From positions 124,001 through 188,000 of the forward strand of contig JAODTK010002643.1 in assembly GCA_026419785.1 (NCBI GenBank): a stretch of 64,000 nt of DNA. The letters run 5' to 3'. The notes beneath the pieces are model-generated. The model worked only from the letters and a program-made list of their open reading frames with translations. It was not told the origin of the DNA and searched no databases. Position numbers and translations under genes: made by a program. Origin of the DNA: Sclerodactyla briareus (lineage: Eukaryota > Echinodermata > Holothuroidea > Dendrochirotida > Sclerodactylidae). Each line of letters begins with the position of its first letter. Position 1 is the stretch's first letter. Positions 1 to 11,186 of this stretch are shown here, in pieces.

Positions 1-855
1 CATTGACGTTTTAACTAGTTTTTAAAAGCCAAGTAACGATTACTCCCCACCTTACCATGCCGTTCACACAACACCGTCATTGGGGCATTATTCCCCAGCA
101 TTCCCGGCCAGCTGCGTGCATGCTATTTCTTCTCATCATATTGATGACAATTAACTCCAATCAGACGCTGTTCGATAATTTATCAATTGTAACAATTCCT
201 CCCAATTTATTTTCCAACATTATATTGAATAAAGTTGTTCAAGAGGCCCCCTGCTATGGGGCAATTGAAGCCAGTTTCAATAGCTATTGCCCCTGTAGAC
301 TGGTCAGGTTTTTATTTGACACCTTGGAAGTCAATCACGGACCCAAATATTCAGTACTTTCATTCATTTTTTGCACAGGCACTGCCCCCAAACAACCGAT
401 TTCTCTTTTCCTAGGGGACGATTGATTCCACTGTCTGTACCTTCTGCTAGACAGAAGAGGAAACAATTGATCATTTATTTTGGGTGCGTTACAACACGTC
501 TAGTCTTATTTTGAACGTCGAATTTTTGCTATAAAGAATTTTTTCTCAAGGCGCAATTATTATTTCTGCTATGGGAGTGTATCATCCTACATTTTTCAAC
601 CTTGCTATGGAAACAGTTTATTTGTACTGTAACTTAAGAAAGACGATCCCCCTGTGCAAATGATTCTTTCACAAGTTAAGTTCGCTATTAAGGTTGAAGA
701 ATAAGAATAAGATTAAGAAAATTGGTGTGAATTACCATGATTTTGAAAAGATCAATTCAGTAACTGCGAAGCATTGTTCCACTGATATGGTTTGCTTTTA
801 ATTTTGCTATCTATTAAATATGTATTGCCCTTGCAAGATTGCTTTATAAATGGAG
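1..855 (+). mobile_element. LINE ORF2 3' fragment, L1/Tx1-like
   Basis: This is the decayed C-terminal end of a non-LTR retrotransposon ORF2. Positions 436-486 read CTFC, a stop, then TEEETIDHLFW. This is the reverse-transcriptase zinc-binding (zf-RVT) signature found after the RT domain in L1- and Tx1-type elements. The next 200 bases in shifted frames (for example LYCNLRKTIPLC near 620-655) resemble the usual tail after that motif. The fragment enters from the left edge, carries stops and frameshifts, and ends at a (TATAA)n tract. The same protein family recurs in the fuller copy just to the right. The class is well supported; L1 versus Tx1 clade is not resolved. Confidence 0.75.
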
Positions 856-859
856 GGTA

Positions 860-997
860 AAATATAATATAATTAATATATATAATATAATATAATATAA
901 TATAATATAATTAAATAATTAATATAATTAATATAATATAATATATATAATTAATATATATAATATAATTAAAAATATATATGCATATAATATAAAT
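860..997. repeat. (TATAA)n-type AT microsatellite
   Basis: Irregular tandem TATAA/TAATA units with no G or C except one ATGCAT. The tract directly follows the 3' end of the left LINE fragment and directly precedes the 5' end of the next LINE copy. It could be the 3' tail of the first element, the insertion target of the second, or both. Confidence 0.9.
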
Positions 998-1349
998 AGA
1001 TGCACCCGATGGCCTGACAACCCACATGGAACCTTAATTAATCGGGACTAGTTTTCATCTAAAATTGCACTTCCAGAAGAAGTTTAACGTCGCTACAATT
1101 ACTCTAACTGGTAAATCACCTTCTCATTCTGGGAAACTGGTATATCATCAATTATGGTAAGAGGGGGCCTTTGGGCAGCAAGATCGCCGACACTTGATTT
1201 GACCACGCAAGCTAGGCTTCGACCTATCACACGGAGCCTAGAGGCTGACCCTTTCACAAACTTCAGACGAGTAACCCATACTGAGGAAGGCGGAAGTCCA
1301 GGCACGTCTGGAGATTCAGTTCCACGACACGTCCGAGGTCCCTAGACTC

Positions 1350-1981
1350 AGAAACTGATTTAGAGATGACGTCGAACTCCGCCCCAGAGCCTATTACTGG
1401 AAAGATTATGCGTTCGAATCTTTTAGGATGTCACTTAATAGAAGACTTCGAGAAAGGGATGGCACTCTCCTTCGAGACCAATCTGGGGGCAGCTTATCGT
1501 CAGCTGGACGCACGTGTGTTTCTATATTAGAGAGACATCAATCTACATTTCCCAATGATATATGAAAGGGTCATAGCCGATATAGAACAGCCCTGAAAAG
1601 CGATGTAGCACTTTGCAGAGAAGAGATAATCGAATGGGAAGACCAATCTCGCAGATGTAACTTCCGAGTCGTCGGAACAGAATGCGTCCTCAGTGGAGAT
1701 GGTAACCACCCGAAACCTTTGTCAAAAGCAAGGTCTTCTCGAAGTTCCCTTTGCCAATGATGTTGTAATCGAGAATGCTCAAGACGGGCGGGGACAGATG
1801 GAAAGCCGGCACATCGTTGTCAAAGTGATTGTCCCACTCTCATAAGGAAGAGAATCATGAAGCAGAGACGAGACCACTTGAAGGCACCTCCTTCCTTCAT
1901 CTGTATGACCTAACGAAGCGGGACCTTACCGAAAAAAAACGATGGGCGCCAAAAGTCAAATCCCTTTACAGAGTGGCGTGA
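1350..1981 (+). pseudogene. LINE ORF1 (RNA-binding RRM-type) remnant
   Basis: Broken remnant of the ORF1 protein, the nucleic-acid chaperone that coats LINE RNA. Positions 1741-1800 read EVPFANDVVIENAQDGRGQM. The IENA(H) block is the usual ORF1 RRM signature, although the His is Gln here. About 1905-1981 reads DLTEKKRWAPKVKSLYRVA then a stop, matching the conserved RRM end in which a basic (K)xRWxP segment contacts RNA. Upstream, around 1650-1700, FRVVG and SGDGN resemble the first RRM strand and loop. At least two frame changes separate these blocks. The ORF ends about 60 bases before the first ORF2-like codons. Assignment rests on motif order; the exact start cannot be fixed. Confidence 0.65.
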
Positions 1982-2040
1982 AGCTCCGTTCCCCCCGCCT
2001 TTTTTGTTTTTTTCTACGCTGAAGATCGGTAGAGAAATCT

Positions 2041-5000
2041 ATGGTGAGGTCAATTACTTCGGCCAAGCTCATAATCCTTCAATTAACATTACTAGTGTGC
2101 ATGAAGAATAGTTTTCACTTCCTGTGTACATCCTTTTGTGGTGGAAGTTCTGGGAGAACATCCAGGTTTGCCCTTTCCATTTTTTTGAAGGGCCGTTTAT
2201 TATATAGATTCTTTACCATTGTGAATATCTACGCCCCCCTAGCAGATAGTCCTTTTTTCCCCAAATATCATATAAACTTCTGTCCCACATAGTCTATCTA
2301 TTAGGGCGGTGATTATACAACTCATTCGTTCTCGATTTGGCTAAAAAATTGGAGTATCAGAGAACACACTTTAGGGCTAGAGAAGTACTAATAGATTGTA
2401 GAATGGGATGAAATTAGTTGATGTTTTAGAGAGAGAAATCCAACTAAGATACAGTTTAACTTGGTCTTCAAATTTTATTGATGGACTTTGCTGTAGGCTA
2501 GACTTTTTTCTTATATCGGTTCAACCTACTTACGTATTGCAACGACTGTTATACTCTGGGCAGGGATTTATTCTAGATCACAATTTTTTATTTTAAAAAT
2601 ACAACTTCAAATGTCGGAAAAGTCCTGGTTCTTGGAAACCGAATTTTTCATTATTGAAGGACGATTATTGAATCCAGAGCTTCCGGAAAATTTCATGACG
2701 CAGAAAATCAAATTGGGATCTGGATTGTTTAGTTCTGTCAATCCTTTTGGAATATTTAAATTTCCTCATTCATTCTTGGTCTATGGCATATTCTAAGAAA
2801 AAGTATCGAGAAACACGAGAATTTGAGTCAGAATTGCAAAAACTCTTGCCCTGGAAACACGTTTTTAATAGTCGACCCTCGTCCCGCTCTTAGTCAATAA
2901 ATTTTTAAATGAGAACTTCGACTTGATATATATGAGAGTAAAATTGAAGGCATTTTGTGAATATTTTGATCATCCGTTCAAGGACAAGAGTGGTGGTCAG
3001 CATGGCGAGAGGAATACCAAGTATTTTCTATTTAGAAAAACGAAATATGAAAAGAAAGCCATTGAATTATTGACGAATGACCACACGGTATATATATCAC
3101 GATCCCGGTGCTATTTTTTAAAATGAGCAGAAAAAGGTCCGAATCAAATTTATAATTCTCCTCGTAGCAGCACATTTATGTTGAATTGTAGCTTTAACTG
3201 CGCACCTTAGAAATCCCCATGTTTAGCGACGAGTTGAAAAGAATCATGCGAGGGTATTTTGAGAGAAAATGCTGTCAAGCGTTACAGATATGCAATCTGG
3301 CAAGGTCCTGGTAGTGACGGGTTGTCCATTGAAGTTTTATAAATATTTTGGGCAGAATTAACTTTCGTTGTTATGTCTTTAAATTCCGGTTATGTGTATT
3401 GAGAAAGATGTCTCAGGAACAGGGCAGAGGTATCTTACACTTTACTTCCAAGGAGGGAAAAAAACCCTAAGGAAATTACCAATTGGAGGCCAATATCCTT
3501 GTTGAATGTTTACTACCAAATTAGCCTGCCTCATGCTTGGCCAAGAGAATTAAGGACGTATTGCCAGGTATTTATTCATCTGATCAAACGGGATTCCTTA
3601 AAAAACAGATATATAGGTGAAAATATTCGACTCATTCTAGATACAATAGAATATGATGCAGAAGATTAATCACATAACCGGGTAATTCTTTTCATCGATT
3701 TTCGAAAAGGCCTTTGATAGTGTAAACTGGAACTCCTACAATCATGTACTTGTGTCTTTAATTTTGGTGATGACGTTATTCGCTGGGTTAAGGCGCTCTG
3801 TACTAGTAGCTCGCCTGTTTTTTTTTTTTTCCGATTGAAAAGGAGATGCGGCAAGGCTGCCCCCTGAGCCCATTTCATTTTGATTGTGGCCGAACTTTAA
3901 GCCCTTCAACTGATTAACTATCTATTTCCAAGGGTTTACCTTGAGAATGTTACCATAAACATCATGTATGTCAGATGGCAAGACATTTTCTTGAGCAATG
4001 ATGACCATGCGTTAAAAATGGTTTATTCCGAATTTGGAGGACTTTTAGTTATTAGCCGGCTTGAAGTCAATTTTAATAAATCAGTCTATTTCCATTGGGT
4101 GTCACTCCTCCGCAGTTCACTACCTTTCTCGGTCTAACATATCTATTTCACGTGCCCCTTATTAGGGCCTAAGTGTCCTCATTTACAGATGAATAGGGAT
4201 GATCGTTTTTTCCTTGACATTAATCTGCCAAGTTCGCTCGACTTAAAGAGAAAGGCCGTTGAATTGTGTTCTTCACGAGACCTTACTCCGATCGGTAAAA
4301 TTACAATATTGAAAAGTATTTGCTTTGTCACAACTAACGTGTTCCCTATTTCATTATTACCTAATCCCCCAGAATCATTTTTAAGGAACTGAATAGCCAT
4401 TGCTGTTTAAATTTATTTGAATGGAAAAGGGATAAGGAATAAAGATGATTTTCATCAAAAACACGTCACCAATCGAGGGTGGCCCTCATATTGTTGTGTG
4501 TTGAATTTTATAAAAAGTGCAAAATTGCCTGGGTCCAAGAGGTACAACTGATCATACGAAGATTTGAAAAATACTTTTTGACTACTTTTTTGAAAAGTGT
4601 AAGGCCAAAACAATTTATATCGCTGCAATTTTTCAAGGGGGAAGATCTACTGACAAATAAAATGAATTTATTTTAAATGTCTGTTGGGCTTGGCGATGAA
4701 TCTCTTAACTTTTGAGTGTCAACTTGTGCAAATTACTGTGATCAGATTATATGGAACAATCCCGTAATCAAGATCAATGAACACTTAATCTGGTATCGAA
4801 GTGTGCTACATCTCCATATCCTCATGTCAGGGGATTTGTTTCAACGAGGCTGGACGACACTCTTCCAGTCTCATGAGCTTATTGCTAAATTCCACTGTCC
4901 AAATTTCCCATTTCACCATGTTGAACGCTTACTACACGCGATTCAGTTGCCTGGCGAACCGTCCAGCATCAAATGGGATTACCAACTCAATCCGTCTAGC

Positions 5001-5560
5001 CCAGACATAATGCTTCTCAGGTGGTAAATAAAAGTAAAATCTGTCGTTACACTTATCACCTATTCATTACGAGATATCACAAAGCCGCGCTGCTGGAAAA
5101 ATAGGAAAATATTTTTACAGGCGAGTTCTCGATTGGTCCAAGATGTTGGGTCTGCAAGTATAAGAGAACACTAAATTTCGTTTCTCTCTATACAAGTTGA
5201 TCCATAGGATTATTTCCTACACCAGGTTTCTCAGTGAAATCACGTGATAACAACCCCGTTTGCACTTTCTGCTCTGAATCAGAAGAACACATTAGACCAC
5301 TTATTTGCATTGTCGGGAAGATAAGGGATTGTCTTGGACGAACTAATTCTTGAGGCTCTTTAGGTCGAAAGTTAAATGTTATCTTTTTGAAAATGTGTTT
5401 CGTAGACTACGAGAACGAGATGCATTGGTCTAGCATTGGCAGTATACTTTGTAAAGTTTTATATGTTTACTTGTAGCGTGACAAAGCAATTTTCCCTACT
5501 GTACGGCTACTCGCTTAATAAATATAAACTTAAGTTCTTCCTAGATGTGGAAGTGCATAT
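2041..5560 (+). pseudogene. LINE ORF2 (endonuclease + reverse transcriptase) remnant
   Basis: Decayed ORF2 polyprotein that would nick target DNA and prime reverse transcription. In order: endonuclease pieces at 2213-2250 (IVNIYAPLADSPFF) and 2445-2535 (a TWS block, then RLDFFLISVQPTY); the linker GERNTKYFLFRKTKYEKKA at 3006-3060; RT motifs GPGSDGLSIEF (about 3304), NWRPISLLNV (3482), DQTGFLKN (3580) and LFIDFRK..FDSVNW (about 3688-3730). The catalytic YADD box is degenerate (near 3965, YVRWQD). LTPIGKITILKSI (4283-4321) and QIIWNNPVIKIN (about 4743) are typical of the L1/Tx1 C-terminal region. The zf-RVT box CTFCSESEEHI lies near 5261-5295. Many stops and shifts; the endonuclease N-terminus is not readable. 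Confidence 0.85.
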
Positions 5561-5746
5561 TTAAAAGAAGAACAAAGTACAATGACCTCCAGAGATGTGA
5601 GAAACTCATCTCCAACTTAATATGTAATTTCATCTACCCTCCATTTACCCAGTTTATTACATTGTGCTGAATGATATACTTTATATTATGTTTGTATGTA
5701 ATGCCCTCATATTCGAGATCGAGAAGCAAGTCCCTAAAAATGCGAA

Positions 5747-5865
5747 AATATATCTATGTATATCATATAATATAATTATATATAATATATATCATAGAAT
5801 TAATAGAATATAATATAATATAATATCAAATATAATATCATATAATTAATAGCATATAACATGCT
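5747..5865. repeat. (TATAA)n-type AT microsatellite
   Basis: Second TATAA/TAATA tract, at the 3' end of the L1/Tx1-like copy. It has the same unit as the tract at 860-997, so the whole LINE is bracketed by this simple sequence. Confidence 0.9.
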
Positions 5866-5919
5866 CCCCCTCAGAATCGGATCATCACCTGCGCCTGACT
5901 GTAAATGGTTCGCTCCTCC

Positions 5920-7080
5920 TGAAAATTAGGTACCGCCAGCGAAAAAAAAAACCGGACGCTCCGCTGAAGAGGTGGCGCCAAACTAAACTGAAGTTCAACC
6001 GAAACCAGATATATAAGGATTCTTGCGAAACCGTCAATAACCTGATAAGTGCAGCTAAACTGATATACTACTCGACTCAGTGATTGAGAATGTACAGGAC
6101 ACCAAAGCTCTCTTTAAAGTTTGTTGTCTCTGTAATCCACCAATGACAAACCATATAACTGACTTCATAGTTAACCGCAGCTCAAGAGCTCAGTAACCGA
6201 CCGAGTCTGCACCTTCTTCTGCGTAAGATAATAATATCCGCCGGAGCCTGACTCACAAGATGGGTAACAACCGATTTTCTTACCTATGAAGGAGCTACAA
6301 CCTGCATCATTCATGATTCATTGTGAATTGTCAGCAAAGACCACGAACCTCTTCATATCAAGGACGGCCGCAACCAAAACATGTCCAGTTGTCTTGACCA
6401 TGATGCCTCTCGCATCGTGATGAAACAATGTCTGGGCAATTAATGATGCTCATTACCTCGATAGTCAACTTGTCTCTGGATTCTGGTCCTATCACTGAAA
6501 AACCTTATCTGCGTGTTAGCGTTCCACTTACTGAAGAAGCCCACACTTTATCCTGAAAAAAACTGGGAAGATTTCTCGTCATGTAAGATGTTATTCATGC
6601 AAATTAATGTCTGCCAAACTTGCTTCTGCCAACTCACTTTTGTATGGCTTACCAGAACAGCCAGCTTCGATTGCTCCAACGTACGTAAAATACAGCGGCT
6701 AGAATCACCACTCGTTTTCCGGAAAGTTCGACCACATTACTCCTGCTCTTTGTCAGTTGTACTGGTTACCGTTTTCCCTACAGAGACACTTCAAAGGTCA
6801 TCCTGCTCAACCTATAAAGAACTTAATGGAATGTACCAGCATACCTAGTCGTCTGAGTAATCACACGCGGCTACCCTTCACTCAGATCATCCGATCAACT
6901 GTTGCTACAGTTCCTAGGTTGGAGACTCCGGTCTTTTGGTCGACGATCTTCTCTTATCTGCTCCCCCCTTTTGGAATGCCCCCCTCTGCATATCGAGACT
7001 GCCCAAACATTAACCTTTTTCAATACAGATTAAAAATCCATCTTTTTTCGATTGCCTTTTCCGAATACAAGCGCTACTGA
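5920..7080 (+). pseudogene. CR1/L2-like LINE ORF2 remnant, internally deleted
   Basis: A second LINE type on +. Near 5960-6120 the linker before the RT domain is visible: WRQTKLKFNRNQIYKDSC, then VNNLISAAKLIYYS, then a D.K.LFK block. CR1-superfamily elements carry this W..TRL...VNNLI..AK..YY pattern. The RT core is missing. The C-terminal RT part resumes near 6610 (SANSLLYGLPEQ, equivalent to the DYCNSLLYGLP block) and continues at 6757-7078 with YWLPFSLQRHFK, then ...PPFGMP and the FQYRLKIHLFSIAF end typical of CR1/L2 ORF2. It stops at 7078, directly against a minus-strand LINE. CR1/L2 superfamily is well supported; the clade is not. Confidence 0.75.
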
Positions 7081-7106
7081 GCATTGGGTTCCTATGGAAT
7101 TGGCCG

Positions 7107-8990
7107 CTAATATATGTGGTATTTATTATTATTCATTATTGTGACGCCCAATTCAGTTCCTTTCACTTGTTCTTGGCGTAAAACATAATAAAGTACGATT
7201 ACAAAGAAAAGGTGGCAAGCGTTCGCTAGCATACCCCTGCTACAGTTGTTAGGTTCCTCTGTCTCTCCGTCTTGAGTAACCATTTTTGGCACGTGGTGTG
7301 GCATATGTAGACTCTATCGCACGAGCAAGTTATGGAGAAGATTCCATATGCTTTTAGGATCTGATCATCTTTCTCTAGGACTGAATTAAAAGCCTTCATT
7401 CTTGAAGTCGATGAGGTCAGTGTCAGCCTGAGAGATTGTTTCTGTTAATAGGCTTAGCCTCCTCAATTATACGTCGTAGATCAGGATTTGAGCCACGGTG
7501 GAATCTCTTGGCGAAATACTCTGGTTATGTCTTAACTTGGTGTATGGTGTCCTTAGGCGATCCAGGACCATACGGTTGAATAGTTTAGTAATGATACAAC
7601 ATGAGACTGGATTTTCTCGGTAGTGTCTGTATGGAGCGGTTTTCCCGAAGTGGTACATTCTTCAGGTGATGGACCATCATGATGTCAGTATACGAAGATG
7701 TTTTGGGAAGTCAATCTTCATGTTTGCCACGTGTGGATGATTGGCTGAGAAGGTTCTCGAAGTTGGTAAACCAATGTGTTTACACGTTCCTCTGGACTTT
7801 CGTCTGCTACTCGGCCTTCTGTTTGTTTCTTTCGCCCTGTGATTCATTCATGGACTCCAGACGGTGCCCCCTTCTCGAGCTGCCTCTATTCTCCTCACTT
7901 CTCCTGGTGTCTTCTTCTCTACCCCTGTCTACTCGCATGAAGCTGTTTTCTTGCTTGCATCAGCAACTCACTGTCTGTTCTCTGACTAGTTCCGACTGTG
8001 TTCTGCCGCTCTTCAATTTTTCCGCCTGACACGTTCTTTCTCCGGGGCATACAGCGTCATTGCCTCCTCTTTTGCAAAAAACTTTTTGTTGATACCTTCG
8101 ATGGGGTCATCATCTTCCAGAATCTGGAAACGATTCTGGATTGTGCTACTGTGTACTTGTCCTGGCGATCGGGTCTTTGGAGAAGGCCTTCCGTCATATT
8201 ATGGGCCTTGGTTTGGGTACTCGGTAAGCCGTACCTCCATAGAGACAACTCTGTGTTCTGAGCCTTTTGTGTGAATGTGTTTAATGGTTTTGCACTACCC
8301 ACGAATCCCAATCATATAATCAACTGGCGCCGTCAGCATTTGCGGCTTATATCGACACCTCTCACCCATTTCTTATGGAACTGGTGTTTTTCCAGCTAGA
8401 TTGGTGCTTCATCATCAGTCAACGAGGTACTTCCGCGTTTCGGTTTGTCTCGCTATGGTAAGTGAAAGTGAATCTCTGGACCTAGCCCTGCTTTAAAGGT
8501 AAAGTGCTGGTGGTACGTCCATAACTGCACCCATGAGTTCTGCATAAAAAAAACTCACTTGCTGTATGATTGTGATGCATTGGTCGGTGAGTACACTACG
8601 ATAATGGTGGTCACTGTATCCTATCCAATTCAGCGACAAGTATTCTTTTTTAAATGGAATTTGCTCTTTTGAGTGTCACACCCTGCCCGGGGTTCCCCCC
8701 CCCGGAGCAGGCCTCCCACTGAGTGCGTGCGCCTCATTTCTCCAGCTGATTACGTGATGAAGAAATGACCCTCAAGCTTATTGAACTCGATGGGATCGGA
8801 GTGGACTTGTTTGTGTTCTTGTACGCCGACGATCTCCATTCCGTAGGGCGGCACATGAGCAATGTTTTCTTTGTCCTGGCTAGCTTTCTTCCCTGGCCGT
8901 GGTTCACATTAGAAGTGGCCATGAAAGGGCATTTGTCAACGTGGGAGGCTTGGTATGAGCACTGTTCTCCAACGGATCCCTCCCCCTCGG
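7107..8990 (-). pseudogene. LINE ORF2 (EN + RT), third type, minus strand
   Basis: Decayed ORF2 read right to left. The endonuclease part near 8870-8770 reads VGVQEHKQVHSDPIEFNKLE then GHFFIT; the QEH box matches the catalytic Glu region of AP-like endonucleases. VTTIIVVYSPTNAS follows near 8615-8570. RT blocks come next: KLFNRMVLDRLRTPYTKLRH then NQ (7590-7510), ILxLRRIIEEAKxINRNN (about 7480-7430, frame-shifted) and VTQDGETEEPNNCSRGM (7280-7225), followed by FFVIVLYYVLRQE. These match the family whose RT reads PDGETEEF..LAGVLQGDTLAP in many marine invertebrates, an RTE-like or Nimb-like lineage; clade uncertain. The copy ends abruptly at about 7107, before the YADD box, where the CR1-like element finishes. 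Confidence 0.75.
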
Positions 8991-9323
8991 GCTTAAGGCC
9001 CATCTTTATTTTAATGTCCTAAATGATTCAGGTCGGCCAGTACTGCTATCCGCTGCAGGGTTCCTGCAGACTCCGCCGCTGGAAGAAAAGGATTAGTTAT
9101 GAAATTGTGATCCCTAATAGAACGTTCCAATGCTAGTGCATACTGGCGTCGCAACTCCTCCAGTGCGAATATTTCTTAGTGGGCTCTTCACCCTTTTCTC
9201 AAAAGCTGAACTGAGATCACCAGCACTCTTGTGGCCCATAGTTGGGAGATGGAATGGTGTTACGCTGTGATGGCCACGCGCAGGTGGACCATACTCGCAC
9301 CCCTGAGCTCCAGCCGCCTCCGA

Positions 9324-9653
9324 TTATCCCATGTTTTTAGCCTGGGTTGTGTCACACTTTAACCAGTATCCCGGGTGGACCACGAGGAGGTCTAACTTAG
9401 TCTTGACTAAAAGTCCTGTGTCCGAAAGGTCACTCTCCCCAAATGTTTCACTACTAGAGGAATAATCTTTATGCATACAAGGCGGAGCCTCATTGCTCTT
9501 CCAGTTGATAGCATCTAGCTCCATAGTCTGAACGTGAGTTCGACTTTTATTGTGTTCGATGACATACAGACTATAGCGTCCATCAAAAGTTACACAGGCA
9601 AACTGAACATCAGTCAATTTGCCACACAGGCCTATTATTATATTTTTTTCCAT
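9324..9653 (-). CDS. unrecognised ORF upstream of the minus-strand LINE
   Basis: An open frame of 109 codons ending in KNMG. It contains a hydrophobic/aromatic stretch (VQFACVTFDGRYSLYVIEHN) followed by an acidic, serine-rich part. I do not recognise the family. It lies 5' of the minus-strand LINE endonuclease remnant and on the same strand, so it could be part of that element's 5' region or ORF1. It could equally be a chance frame or a host exon. It has no Cys/His cluster or RRM motif that would mark a LINE ORF1. Low confidence that it is coding. Confidence 0.2.
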   Translation of the reverse strand: MEKNIIIGLCGKLTDVQFACVTFDGRYSLYVIEHNKSRTHVQTMELDAINWKSNEAPPCMHKDYSSSSETFGESDLSDTGLLVKTKLDLLVVHPGYWLKCDTTQAKNMG

Positions 9654-9659
9654 TGTTCT

Positions 9660-10626
9660 GTGGTCACTCGACCATTATTCAATTGGTACCTGGTGAGCTC
9701 TATTAGGAATGGTCCACTAAAGGCTGAGAGAACCCCCAAATTCTATATCACTGGACAGGTATCCAATAAGAATAAGAGTATCCCAAGAATAGATGCCACT
9801 TAGTTTATAATGCTTAGATGATGATGGTCCCCTCTCTGATGTAATCCAACTAATGGGTCTACTGAATAACATCTAATATTTTAGTGTGTGACTCCTCGAT
9901 AATGATTTCATGTCCCTATCTAAAACAGATAACAGCGATATAACAGTTGATACTTTAGGGCAGGTGAGAAAGGATTGGCGACGCTTGTCTAATTATTGCA
10001 AATCCTAAAACACCATGATATTTTTTTGTATTGCTTTGTGGTCGTCTACACGTTCCACTTACCGGCACGCTTAACAACACATACACTTTGCAAAAAAGGG
10101 CACATATTTTGAAAGCATGGGCAAGTATTCAACAATCTCAAAAGTTGGGTACACCCAAATATATTCAACGGCAAATTCTATGTTAGCCCTATGGCTTATC
10201 ATTGGAGTGGATTGATAATAATTGTCAATTTTTTGCCCACTTTGAGGCTGCTGATCACTTTCCCAACGTTTTAACAGTGTAGACTACAATCACGTCATTG
10301 AAAGTAGCATTCCGAAATTGCATTAAATATCCCTTAAATAATGTGAGGTGTCATAATGATATGTTCATTAAAGTTGAATTTGATTCTATAAATTATTACA
10401 CATAATGAATTCCAGGACAACGAGAACGACCAAGGGTGTATATTCAAACACCATGTGTTCATTTCCGGGATACAGTTCGTTAACAACCGTATAGTGGCCC
10501 TCTCGGAGCTCATTTACTTCCTCATCAGATCCAGATCAACCGGCTTCGAGGAGGCGTCATTATGTTAAAATGTCGTTAAACGGTTGAGACGGAACCTATG
10601 CGGAAAAGTATCTAGATTAAGTACTT
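9660..10626. other. intergenic, no feature recognised
   Basis: About 1 kb of moderately AT-rich sequence on both strands with no domain-like translation, TIRs or clear tandem repeat. The reading at 9660-9800 on + has one 89-codon open frame that I could not relate to a protein family. Confidence 0.5.
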
Positions 10627-10672
10627 GTAAGTTGTTTAACCGTGTCTACTTGTCGCATATCAGATCTGATAG
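10627..10672 (+). repeat. left part of a split SINE-like repeat
   Basis: GTAAGTTGTTTAAC ... CTTGTCGCATATCAGATCTGATAG matches 47893-47938, where the same sequence continues without a break into a tRNA-like promoter. Here that continuation appears only after the inverted-arm element, at 12951. Confidence 0.6.
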
Positions 10673-10763
10673 GGGAAAAAATTGAAAGCGAAAAAAAATG
10701 AATAAGGGAAAAACCTTTCTCTTTCAATTGAGTTCTGAAACGTGTCAAATTATCACGTCCTGT

Positions 10764-11186
10764 ATGGCGCGAGAAAAGGGAATCTATTATAGAGAAATAT
10801 ATATTTATCTATTGTTTAACATTATATGCGCTGGGGAGAAATTTTAGCCATATTTCCAAAAATTTTGCATTTGCCAAATCACGATATTATTTTCTGCTTG
10901 GAAAATATTATTCACAATGAAAAACACTGTTCCCCTAAAAAAATATTTCAGAAGCACATAAATGTTTTCGATGGAGAAATTATTCATAAAAGAAATAGTT
11001 TCCCAAAAAAAAATTTTTGCAATGAAAATTTTATTTGCTCTTCACAAGTAGATTATCCAACGTAAAAAAAATTTATTAACGTAGTCTTTGCAACCATGAT
11101 ATGTTTGCAACAAAATATCGTTGGCAACGGAATTTTGTTTGCTCTGCCCATAATTATGTGATCAAACGAAACAAAAATATATATAT
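10764..11186 (+). repeat. left inverted arm of the foldback element
   Basis: Starts at GGCGCGAGAAAAGGGAATC and ends at ATATATATATCAACG. It pairs with the reverse complement of 12344-12846, with small indels throughout. AT-rich with many A-runs. Confidence 0.7.

Larger units (their letters stand above)
1000..5746 (+). mobile_element. near full-length LINE, L1/Tx1-like, degenerate
   Basis: A two-ORF non-LTR retrotransposon about 4.7 kb long. It has a 5' leader (1000-1350), an RRM-type ORF1 remnant (about 1350-1981), an ORF2 with endonuclease, reverse transcriptase and zinc-binding parts (about 2040-5560), and a short 3' UTR. It is bordered on both sides by (TATAA)n tracts. All domains are in the expected order on one strand, so this is one insertion and not a patchwork. 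Numerous stops and one-base shifts make it inactive as written. The zf-RVT region matches that of the fragment at 1-855, so both are copies of one family. Confidence 0.85.

Noticed and set aside
3666-3878. Minus-strand ORF inside the first LINE
   Set aside because: It is a shadow of the ORF2 reverse transcriptase on the + strand.
9534-9803. 89-codon + ORF near 9.5 kb as a gene
   Set aside because: Overlaps an equally open minus frame and shows no family resemblance or splice sites.
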